Virus record (IMG/VR): IMGVR_UViG_3300020214_000036
Coordinates: 1-43,312 of that record
DNA length: 43,312 nucleotides
From: a virus
Reading direction: 5' to 3' (one strand)
In this document: piece after piece, positions 8,039 to 16,800 of the stretch
Layout: each line of letters begins with the position of its first letter
How positions within the stretch are numbered: position 1 is the first letter of the stretch
The notes under the pieces: generated by a model
The model's database searches: none
The model's input: the letters and a program-made list of their open reading frames with translations, nothing else
Told to the model about the DNA's origin: nothing
Translations under genes and position numbers: made by a program

Positions 8039-10099
8039 TCTGTTTATACCTATGTAAGGAATATTTAGGCGAGGCCGGCAGTTATCAATTATTCTAAGAA
8101 TCGATTCATCTCTAATAAACAATTGGCTAATCACAAAGTCATGATCTTCCTCCTGCACCATCGTGTTGAATACTCTAATGTTTGCAATATCAATTGATGA
8201 GGAGATTAGTCTAAAATTATCATTAATATTAAAATCAAATGAATTTGCCCCGGTTAAAATCTTTGCCGAGTTATGGATTTGAGTAATATCGTTAAAGTTG
8301 TTTGAATTGGCTGGGTCCTGTGCAAATCCATAGATTGTAAGCGCGGTTTGTTTAAATTGGCTAGAGATGGGTACAAATATTGCATACCATTTATCAATTT
8401 CAAGGGTAACTTGATTAAATTGAGTAAGAGTTGAATTTATTTCAAGCCTTACCGTTACGTTTTTATTGGTGGAATTGTTTATTGGGACGACGCTGGCACT
8501 TAATTTTAACCCTTTATTTTGAATGTTGTCACACGCGTCAATAAAATTAATAGAACCCGTAAGAGAATTAATTTTAAATAGTGCAAAAAACGTTAGATTA
8601 GATTTATCATCCGCTAATTTTCCAAGTTCATTATAAACAACCCCATAGTCTCTAGTTAAAATATTAATGTGGCCGCCGGCGTCTTCTTGGAAAGCAAGTT
8701 GGCTAGGGGTAAAAAAGTTTGAATCGGCATACCTTTCAATTTTAATATATCGGCCCAATAGCGGATCTCCTGAATTGTATGGGCCTCTAATTTTAATAGG
8801 CGCCCCAGCGCTCAAATCATAAGTTGTTAATCGATACCCTGCCCATAGTGAAAAAAGGTTAGATTCTTCGTATGCAATGAGGGTAAATTTGGTTGCGGGA
8901 TCTTCGTATTTAACAGACTTATTTGTAAAATTTTGAGTAGCTGGAATAACTTTAATTGGCTCGCTTGGAACACTTTTACTTTCATAATAATATTGAATTA
9001 GCGGTGAATAATTATAGGTTAGGGCTAATTGTTTGATTTTAAGATCTGGATGGAGTGCTTTGCGAGTTTCATCAAATCGGGTTGAAATGGTTTTAAACTG
9101 TTGAGGCATTACTGCGTCTTTGGTTTCTTCAATCATTTGGTCTGCAAAAAGCTCATCTGTGCTTGTAATAATATTATCTAAAAACGTACGGTCTTCGGCT
9201 TTCATCATCATATCAATGTTTGGTTGGAATTTTACCAATTGAATTTTCCAATAAACGGGTTCTTGCATAATACCCCGATAGAGATATGTGCCCTGTATTT
9301 CGTACATTCGATTAGTTAGTGGAAAGTAGAGAAAATCCTTTTTACGAGGGTGCGCGGTTGCGCCAAAGATTGTTTGAAAATATTGGTGATCGAGATGGAT
9401 TTCAAATGGCATCTCAAAATCAACGCCAAACTCTGCATATGTGGGCTTGTTGTCTGGAAATTTATTTCCGGGTACAAGGACCTTAATACACTTTCGACTA
9501 ATTGTTTTAAATAGCGTCCACTCTTTGAAAACATAGTCAGCAGAGTCTCGGTCGGGTTCAGTTTTAAAATAGATAACTTCATGCCCAAATAGTTTATTTG
9601 TGTTAAAGCTTAGTTGTTTAAATATATTTACAGCTTGATCGGCGGCATATGGATTAAATGACATTGTGCCTGTTGAAATAAGAGCTGGACAAACTTCATC
9701 ACTACATGTAATACTTGGTGTAAATAGGTTGGGCGCAGAATCCGCTGTGACTACTTTAAATTTAATTTCATTTACTACAATTGGGTTAGCAAGAGGATTG
9801 TGCGTTGTATCGTTGTATTCATATTTTAATTCAACAAAAAGATCTGAATTATTAAAAGTTAGGGCCGTAATATCTGCAGTGGTATACCACAGAGACCAGT
9901 TTCCACGGTCAGTTGAATATCTAAATTTTTTGATTAAATAGTTTGGATCGTTGCCGTTTAGATCAACGTCATCAATAAATTGGGTAATAGAGTATGCTCC
10001 TGGCAGGGGCTCTTTGGTTGAAAAGAGTCGATAGTTGCTGCTAAAAGTCAGACTTGATTTAGAGGCATCTGGAATAAGCTTTAGCGTGACGGTCTGCAT
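8036..10099 (-). CDS. Structural protein with LamG-like C-terminal domain (687 aa)
   Basis: I prefer the ATG at 10099 (MQTVTLKLIP); an in-frame TTG directly before it would add one residue. The N-terminal 130 residues look beta-rich, with a WSLWYTTADITAL strand pattern seen in phage baseplate and neck proteins. The C-terminal part (about 480-640) has the features of a concanavalin/LamG fold: LTFFALFKINSLTGSINF, an LKLSASVV strand, a WYAIFVPIS strand, and an IANIRVFNTMV strand near the end. Such domains often bind carbohydrate in phage adhesins. It has its own late box and lies divergent from the 266-aa plus-strand gene. Substrate unknown. Confidence 0.6.
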   Translation of the reverse strand: MQTVTLKLIPDASKSSLTFSSNYRLFSTKEPLPGAYSITQFIDDVDLNGNDPNYLIKKFRYSTDRGNWSLWYTTADITALTFNNSDLFVELKYEYNDTTHNPLANPIVVNEIKFKVVTADSAPNLFTPSITCSDEVCPALISTGTMSFNPYAADQAVNIFKQLSFNTNKLFGHEVIYFKTEPDRDSADYVFKEWTLFKTISRKCIKVLVPGNKFPDNKPTYAEFGVDFEMPFEIHLDHQYFQTIFGATAHPRKKDFLYFPLTNRMYEIQGTYLYRGIMQEPVYWKIQLVKFQPNIDMMMKAEDRTFLDNIITSTDELFADQMIEETKDAVMPQQFKTISTRFDETRKALHPDLKIKQLALTYNYSPLIQYYYESKSVPSEPIKVIPATQNFTNKSVKYEDPATKFTLIAYEESNLFSLWAGYRLTTYDLSAGAPIKIRGPYNSGDPLLGRYIKIERYADSNFFTPSQLAFQEDAGGHINILTRDYGVVYNELGKLADDKSNLTFFALFKINSLTGSINFIDACDNIQNKGLKLSASVVPINNSTNKNVTVRLEINSTLTQFNQVTLEIDKWYAIFVPISSQFKQTALTIYGFAQDPANSNNFNDITQIHNSAKILTGANSFDFNINDNFRLISSSIDIANIRVFNTMVQEEDHDFVISQLFIRDESILRIIDNCRPRLNIPYIGINR

Positions 10100-10118
10100 C
10101 AAAAATTGCGCTTTCTTT

Positions 10119-10126
10119 TTATTTAT
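10119..10126 (-). promoter_or_regulatory. Late-promoter box ATAAATAA
   Basis: The minus strand reads GGATAAATAAAAAG, 19 nt before the ATG at 10099. It forms a divergent pair with the plus-strand box at 10153-10160, only 26 nt away. Confidence 0.55.
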
Positions 10127-10152
10127 CCAAGTTTGGCCCGGTTGCTACTTTA

Positions 10153-10160
10153 AATAAATA
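10153..10160 (+). promoter_or_regulatory. Plus-strand late-promoter box AATAAATA
   Basis: AATAAATA lies 19 nt before the ATG at 10180, the same spacing as for the minus-strand genes ending at 6668 and 10099. It supports late expression of the only plus-strand gene inside the structural block. Confidence 0.55.
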
Positions 10161-10179
10161 GTAATAAAGATCCGGCACC

Positions 10180-10980
10180 ATGAAGACTAATCTCCATGAG
10201 CCAGTCCTGGATCCACTCTGGCTGGCCAATTCAAAATACGTGGACCTTGAATACTATACGTATATTATGTTAGGGGCCAAGCAAAAGTACCTTGCCTCAC
10301 TAAAATCTGGATCTTTTTCTAGATTTCACGAAATACTTTTCAACTATCTAAATTTAAACACAGTAATTGTTGATAAAGGAGTATATGATTCTGGATATAA
10401 TTTTAAAAAGAACGAGCGCCATGTAATGGAAATTATTGCCTCGTTGACTAGAAATCATGAGGAAAGGGGAGTAGAAATTTTAAGAATGGCCTCAACCTTT
10501 TTAGCAGAAACTCTAACTGAATACTTGGACGTGATACTAGATAAGCTAGCCTATACTAGACTCTATTTTAATTCATCCAAAATTCATAAACTTGATACAA
10601 TTTATATTGCAACCACCCAAAATAAATCGACGCTAAACCATATTTGGAAAATATCTAAACAAAAGACGGTGCCATTTTTGATTAAAAGCGACCATCTTCT
10701 ACAAATTAACGAATTTGATTGTGAGGATGGTGAATTTAACGAATTACTGACTCAGGTAAAGCCTGAAATTACTGACTTTTCTGCAAAGACCAATGTTTTA
10801 GTTATTTCTTCGGTTAAAAAAATAAAGGATAAAAAACTGTTTGAATTGGCGCTAGCCTCGATTGTTGCTAATAAGCTCCTGAATCACTCTAGTGGCTTTA
10901 ATTCTAATATTCTATTGGATATTAAGTCAACTTTAGAAAGAGGCCAGGTGATCCCCTATAAGCTTAGGGCAATTGGATAA
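10180..10980 (+). CDS. Conserved-looking phage protein of unknown function (266 aa)
   Basis: Encodes 266 aa. The protein is mainly alpha-helical with many charged residues, unlike the beta-rich fibres around it. The N-terminus has DPLWLANSKYVDLEYYTYIM and a KYLASLKSGSFSRFHEILFNY segment; the middle has EERGVEILRMASTFLAETL. The C-terminal half alternates short strands and helices (TIYIATTQNK, NVLVISSVKK). There are no signal peptide, membrane segment or obvious catalytic motifs. It is the only plus-strand gene between 1 and 34912, is led by its own late box, and converges on the 401-aa gene with a 34-nt gap. Assembly factor or chaperone for the neighbouring tail proteins is possible but unsupported. 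Confidence 0.7.
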   Translation: MKTNLHEPVLDPLWLANSKYVDLEYYTYIMLGAKQKYLASLKSGSFSRFHEILFNYLNLNTVIVDKGVYDSGYNFKKNERHVMEIIASLTRNHEERGVEILRMASTFLAETLTEYLDVILDKLAYTRLYFNSSKIHKLDTIYIATTQNKSTLNHIWKISKQKTVPFLIKSDHLLQINEFDCEDGEFNELLTQVKPEITDFSAKTNVLVISSVKKIKDKKLFELALASIVANKLLNHSSGFNSNILLDIKSTLERGQVIPYKLRAIG

Positions 10981-11014
10981 TTATGTAGTGGTGAGCTTCC
11001 ACCCCAACTCATCT

Positions 11015-12220
11015 TTAAGATTGATTATAGCCGCCGCCACCGCCGCCTCCGAAGCCTCCGAAACCGCCTCCGCCGCCATAGTAAGTTTGGCTGGAAACTG
11101 GAGCACTATAACTAAATACTAACTCAATTTCGGTAATAGTTGTATTGCCTGATGTCGTTGCATTAGCTAGCTCTTGGGTAAAGGGCTGGCTTGCTGAAGC
11201 AGTGGTCATGGGTGTTGGTGACGTTTTTCTCCAATACGAAAAGGTGTAACCTGAAGGAAGAGATGATGCAATTGAAACACTGACATTTTGGCCGCTTGTA
11301 TATTGTCTAATAATTTGGTTTGAATTGCCGGTTACTGGAATACCCGATGCGCCGTTTAGCGTAATTGAAATATACGAAGAAAGGGTGCTTGCTGAAATAG
11401 AAACTCCAGTTGTTCTTAAAAGATTTACTTTAAATATACCTCCATGGTATGTAGTTGCGCCTGCCGCTGCCCCAACGGCTGGCGCGTAAGTTGCAGAAAT
11501 AATTCTCCAAGTATAAGTTTGAGGATTTACTAATGCACGAGAGGTTCTTTGACACTGCACAACAACTGAATTAATTGGTAAATTTGCAACAGTTGTAATT
11601 CCATCTGTGGTCGAAGGTAGGGCAGACAGTGTAATAGCAGGGATAGTACTGGTAAATGTATAGGTTTCGCTACTTTCGTCAGTAGTCGCTGCAGATAAGG
11701 TTAAAACAAGACCAACCTTATTTGTTATCGTTGTACCAGCTGCAATACCTGTACCCGATACGGTACAGCCAATTACAATGTTTGCATTATTGGCAGAAAG
11801 CGTAATTGTGGTTGCACCCATAGTAAATGACTCAACTGCGGTAGTAACGCTGGTTGTAAATTTAACAGGAATAGTTGAGCTCTTTTGGTTTACAATAACA
11901 TACGTTCTATGTAAAACTGCAGCGGATGGCTCTGGTAAAAATACTGCGGTGTTATTATTACCGATTTCACTAGTAGATCCTATGTAAACCGCATAGTGCC
12001 CATTGTTTAGTTCTAAATTACCTGATTTTTCACTTCCAAAATATGCAACACTCGGTAAACTTAATGAGCCATTAAGCATAAAGTGAGAAGTTGGATTAGA
12101 TACTATTGCATCCCCTGTTGCGTCCTCATAGTAATTAAATTTGCCGGTTCCCATTCTTCCATCTCGGGTAACGGTAAATTTAATTGATTTGAGAATATTT
12201 GCTAAACTTAATGTTTTCAT
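11015..12220 (-). CDS. Fibre/adhesin protein with Gly-rich C-terminus (401 aa)
   Basis: Encodes 401 aa. Residues 130-192 are one copy of a short beta module (GCTVSGTGIAAGTTIT then LTLSAATT) also present twice in the 2186-aa protein. The final 30 residues are almost all Gly with Tyr, Phe and Asn (SSQTYYGGGGGFGGFGGGGG). Poly-Gly segments occur in T-even gp38-type adhesins and in other receptor-binding tips, so a receptor-contact role is plausible though not shown. Its start lies 14 nt after the collagen-like gene ends, and the leader contains AAAGG directly before the ATG, one of few Shine-Dalgarno-like sites here. Probably the last gene of an operon running from 27301. Confidence 0.65.
   Translation of the reverse strand: MKTLSLANILKSIKFTVTRDGRMGTGKFNYYEDATGDAIVSNPTSHFMLNGSLSLPSVAYFGSEKSGNLELNNGHYAVYIGSTSEIGNNNTAVFLPEPSAAVLHRTYVIVNQKSSTIPVKFTTSVTTAVESFTMGATTITLSANNANIVIGCTVSGTGIAAGTTITNKVGLVLTLSAATTDESSETYTFTSTIPAITLSALPSTTDGITTVANLPINSVVVQCQRTSRALVNPQTYTWRIISATYAPAVGAAAGATTYHGGIFKVNLLRTTGVSISASTLSSYISITLNGASGIPVTGNSNQIIRQYTSGQNVSVSIASSLPSGYTFSYWRKTSPTPMTTASASQPFTQELANATTSGNTTITEIELVFSYSAPVSSQTYYGGGGGFGGFGGGGGGGYNQS
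11648..11840 (-). repeat. Shared beta-module, copy A
   Basis: Encodes about 62 residues with the motif GCTVSGTGIAAGTTI and LTLSAATT. A 50-nt stretch (11723-11772) is identical to 15799-15848 in the 2186-aa gene. Confidence 0.85.
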
Positions 12221-12234
12221 CCTTTATTTCTATT

Positions 12235-13848
12235 TTATACTGATTCGTTTGTATTTGAGGCAGAATTTGTATCAACTAGTGCTGGATCATTTGAGAAAGC
12301 AACCATATGCAGGCTGCCATCTCGAGTAGTTATAAAAGCAGAACCTGTTCCATAGTCTGAATTTCCTGGATTATCGTCTCTATATGTAAATCTCATATTT
12401 CCATTATCGTCAAAATATGAATTAAATCCTAAATAACTTGCTAATTGCGCTGCAATTGCATCATTTCCAGAACCGGCCAAAACTTTTCTGGGTTTAAACA
12501 CTTCGGGTAATTCGTTTCCACTTAGAGGAAGGCCGTTCTTTGTCATGGTTCCAATATTAACCTGATCGGCTAAATATCGAGTATCGGATACGGCATCGGC
12601 GGTTGTCTTTGTTCCATACACAGATACTGAAGAGTTGGGTATTCCACCAATTCCTAGTGCAGTGGTCTTGTCAGTGTTGCCGAACCGCTTAGCCACAATC
12701 TTTTTAGTATCAGTTGTAGCTGAACCAAATACTCCAATTGAAATATCTCCAGTTGAGAGAATATCAAATTTTGTTTTTGTAATTAAGCTCGCCTCGTTTG
12801 ATGAATTGATTCCAATGGCAAGTCTGGTTTTTAACGAAGAGGTTGCACGTTCAATTAAAATTCCGTTTGTACCAAATAGCGCATCATTTTCAGCAATACT
12901 TTGGATAGCAGATGAACCTCCGGTATACAGCGTAACTCCATTATGCGCAGACCCATCCATTTGTGAAGCCCTAAACTTAAAGGCGGAGGTTGCACCATTT
13001 ACTGAATTTGTATACGATTCATCGCCTCCTGTATTGAACTCGGATAAAAAATACGCGACGGCAGGCGACGCAGTTGTATTATTTACAAGCGCGTGTTTTA
13101 TTCTAAGATTATTTTCAGCCGCGCTCATTTTATGCTGCTCATTTGGCAACTTATAGAGAGAACCCAGCTGGATATGGTATCGACTTGCTGAATCATCTGA
13201 GGTGGTAACGAAATTTGAATATATTGTAGTAATGGCTTTACTTACGTCTGTGATCAAACTATCAACGCTTGTATTTGCAAGAAAATTATTTTTGTATACG
13301 TCTAGATCAAAATTATTTAAAAAAAGAGTTGCATTATTATAAGTGGCAGCAGAGGCTCCATAATTTATACCACCTGGATTTACTGCTGCAAGATCGGAGC
13401 CGGCATTCTTTAAAAATCTAACAATACTATAATTTTTCTTTTTAGTGGATGTAGTAAAGGCTGGATCTTGATCACTAATTGTAAATAATTTGCTATTTAA
13501 AAATAGGTCGCTTTGTACTGCAAGTAGAGCATTAATATCAAAAATCTGGTCCCAAGAGGTCGCCGATCTTGAATAAAACTTACCACCGGCAGTGATAAAA
13601 ATATCATCCTGTATTCCAGTCGTGTTTGCGGTTTGATCTACTCCTGTAAAGATTCTGGAACCTTTTACTCCACGCGGTCCGATCGGACCGGCTGGGCCGA
13701 CTCCTCCTACTGATCCGGCTGGGCCAGCGGGGCCGGCCGCGCCAATACCTAGCTCAATTAATTTAGTAAAGTTAAAATTAAGCTTGCCTGCCAATACGGC
13801 TTGGCTATCAGTTGTAAAAACCTCTTTAAGATTGAGTTGTACTGGCAT
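12235..13848 (-). CDS. Tail fibre with collagen-like segment (537 aa)
   Basis: Encodes 537 aa. Residues about 35-64 are Gly-X-Y repeats (GAAGPAGPAGSVGGVGPAGP and on), a collagen-like trimerising stalk common in phage fibres. Directly after it comes GSRIFTGVDQT and a DDIFITAGGKFYSRSATSWDQI phrase, frequent in phage fibre proteins. The rest is Ser/Thr/Asn-rich with a late YRDDNPGNSDYGTGSAFIT segment. The region encoding the collagen segment is markedly GC-rich (about 13665-13745) compared with its surroundings, as expected from Gly/Pro/Ala codons. It starts 3 nt after the 2186-aa gene ends. Confidence 0.8.
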   Translation of the reverse strand: MPVQLNLKEVFTTDSQAVLAGKLNFNFTKLIELGIGAAGPAGPAGSVGGVGPAGPIGPRGVKGSRIFTGVDQTANTTGIQDDIFITAGGKFYSRSATSWDQIFDINALLAVQSDLFLNSKLFTISDQDPAFTTSTKKKNYSIVRFLKNAGSDLAAVNPGGINYGASAATYNNATLFLNNFDLDVYKNNFLANTSVDSLITDVSKAITTIYSNFVTTSDDSASRYHIQLGSLYKLPNEQHKMSAAENNLRIKHALVNNTTASPAVAYFLSEFNTGGDESYTNSVNGATSAFKFRASQMDGSAHNGVTLYTGGSSAIQSIAENDALFGTNGILIERATSSLKTRLAIGINSSNEASLITKTKFDILSTGDISIGVFGSATTDTKKIVAKRFGNTDKTTALGIGGIPNSSVSVYGTKTTADAVSDTRYLADQVNIGTMTKNGLPLSGNELPEVFKPRKVLAGSGNDAIAAQLASYLGFNSYFDDNGNMRFTYRDDNPGNSDYGTGSAFITTRDGSLHMVAFSNDPALVDTNSASNTNESV

Positions 13849-13851
13849 TTT

Positions 13852-16800
13852 TTAGATAAATTTCATTTTTGGTTCAATTGCTAAACTAATCTTACCGGTA
13901 GTTTTTAGTGGAATTATCAACTGTACAGCAAGGCCGTTTTTAATATTTATTTGGGCTCCTTCTAACTTCTTGTATCCAAGTGCTAGGCGATCCGCTGCGG
14001 TTTTTTGAACAATTTCTAATGTAGTAGGCTCGCCCTTGTCCTCAAGATACCAAAGGTTAAGTTGATCAATCGCGTAATTTGGTAAAATGTTTTCGATTGC
14101 ATATCTTTTAACATAGGAATTAAAATCATAAGAACCAAGTATTTCTGGGTTCCTTTCTGCAATATTAATACCAAAGCTCTCCTGAATTTGTGTAGCTAAC
14201 CCAAGGTTCATAACCTTAGCAGCAACAGTATTTGTTAGATTTATATCAATTTGGGAATCTACCTTATTTACCTTATACAAAATATCTGCCCCACGGTTAA
14301 TATAGTCATCCGATATTTTTGGAAATTCGGTAACTTCCTTTGAGGTTAGGTCGTCAACTTCAATTAGGTCTGGTAAAGATACAAGCTTTGCCATAAAATA
14401 TGAATCTTCTGCAATCCTACGGGTACCATATGCTGGGATCGACTCCATTTTATTGATGTATTCTAAATGAAACCCATAGTCCCAGTTTGAGGCAAGAAGA
14501 TATAGATCGCCAGTTGAAACTGGAATTTCCCCAATTAATTCAAAGGTTGGACTGTATTTGTCACTACCTTCAAGGTCTAGAATTTTATTTTCAGAAACTT
14601 TTATGTGTTCAAACCCTTTAACTTCAAAGAAGCGGTTTGCGGCCGGGTTAAATTTACAGTTTGCATCCTTTATCATCTCAGAGTTTAATAGGGTATCTGG
14701 CATAAATGCAGTTACTTCTCTAAAAATTGGAGAATACGTTGCGCCGTGCCGTCTTAAAAATATTGGATTTTGCAAATACGACTCCGTTGCGGTATATCCA
14801 ACCAGGTTAGAATCCTGTTTATTTCCTGAAGTTTTGGCTTGAGTCAATTGAATATTAACGGGAGTAACTGTCGGCAGTTTTAATTTTTCAACAAGAGTTG
14901 CCTCTTCTATCTCAATGTAAAATTCACCGGTGGTTTTTACTCCATTTGAGTAGGTCGTGTATGTAATATTAGACGCCCCTCTTTCTAAAGATCTTTTAAA
15001 TTCAGCAAAACTTAACCTTTTAAACAATCCGCTATAGTAGGATTCGCCTCCTAATAATAGGGCAAAGTTTTTGGTTTGCCAGTAGTCTAAATCAAAGGCT
15101 GGAATCGCTAATGCTCGTGTAATAATGTCATTAAATTTAACGACCGGTGCGTTGTTTTCGATTTCAAAAAATGGCAGTTTTGCAAATGTTATTTCGCCTA
15201 TACCAAAGTCAGACGACATGACGACCCCAGTTGGTAAAATCTCGGAAATACCGGACTGGTTATCCAATCGATAAATGATCTGATCAATAATTCTCAATAA
15301 TCTCTTATCAGTATTTCCATTTCCTGGATAGGGTAAAATTCCAAACGTACTATTTGTTTCATTATTAAATAACTGCGCATTTGGAGTAGTATAACCTAGC
15401 TCCCCGGTTGTAGCATTTTTTAATTCTAAAATATCAATTACGTTTGATAGAGTTCCTCCTACCTCTAGGACTCTCGATTGAACTGCAATTGCATGTTTAA
15501 TGTCGGATGGGTAAAAGTTTACGGCAGCTGCGGTATTTTTTTGAAAAAATCTTACCGTAACACCTACTCCAGAGGCTGTTGCATTTGCAGAAAGCTTAAC
15601 CAAAGGTCTAGGCTCACCATTTGCATCAAGCTCAGTATTATCAATTCTAATAACGTATGTATTTGATGGAATACCTGTTCCAGTTACGTATACTTTATTG
15701 GAATCTGAGTAATTTGGCCAGGTTCTGGTAAAAGTATAAGTTCCGCTACTTTGGGCAGTAGTCGCCGTAGATAAGGTTAAACTAAGACCGGCCTTTCCTG
15801 TTATCGTTGTACCAGCTGCAATACCTGTACCCGATACGGTACAGCCAACAATCACGTTGGCATTTGCTGTTGATAGGGTAATGGTTGAGGCTCCTGCGGC
15901 AAATTGGCTTACTAAAATTCCAGTTTCATTAATTGGAGCATTTCCAAAATTTTCAATATCATAGTTTACGCCAGTAACCAGCTGAATATTTGAGCTGCCG
16001 TTAGTGGTGTCTGCTCTGTGATTTTGAATTTTAATATTTGATTTAATTGGCTTAGATATAGTAATCGTGGTTCCATTTAGTGCAACGACACTGGTTGCAA
16101 ATTGGGTCCAACCCGCAATATCGATTTCTGATCTACTTAAAATTGGAGTAGCTGGGCTTGAACTTAGCACGACTGTAGAAGAACCGCCTTCAACACTTGC
16201 GGTAACAGCCGGGTTGAGTGTACTTCCCACAATTAGTGGTTGATTTACTGTTGATGACTTAACACTATTTGATGCGATGATTCCGTTTTTAATAAAAGGA
16301 TAAATGCTAGTGCCGGCTGCTCCATACGTATTGGTTTCAGTGGTTGTTATCCCCTCAGTAGTTCCACCCGGTAAAGACACGGGGTTTAAACTTTGTCCTG
16401 GGGTGTCTTGGCCAGGTTCTGGTACATCAACTGGAAATTCTAATGTAAAGTTTTCAGGATAAACTGCGGCAACTGTTTTTACCGATGCCTCGTCTTTATA
16501 CGATAACATGGTATCGTTTTTAACTTGACTTATTTCATCAACGATTTGAATGCCAGTGCCCTTATCAAGAGTAGGTACAAACGGCAAGCCTCGATCACCA
16601 TAATTTGTAGGTCTAGATAGATCTAAACTATTAACTAAATTGATGCTACTATAACTTGTATTTAGTGTATTATATTTTTTGTGTTTAGCATAATACATAA
16701 ATGCTAAAGTTATATCAGAAATCGCTAAATTCCCTATTTGTGTGCGATTTAGTTTATAATCAGCAAATGATGAAGAAACGTTATTAAAAACATGTTGTTC

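Noticed and set aside
10981-11014. Possible terminator between the convergent 266-aa and 401-aa genes
   Set aside because: Only a 4-bp stem (gtgg/ccac) can form and there is no T-run.
1-12220. A diversity-generating retroelement acting on the fibre genes
   Set aside because: No reverse transcriptase and no template/variable repeat pair with adenine-specific differences is visible in the window.
12635-13156. Plus-strand open frame of 173 codons inside the collagen-like fibre gene
   Set aside because: Antisense to a clear fibre gene, no start context or recognisable sequence.
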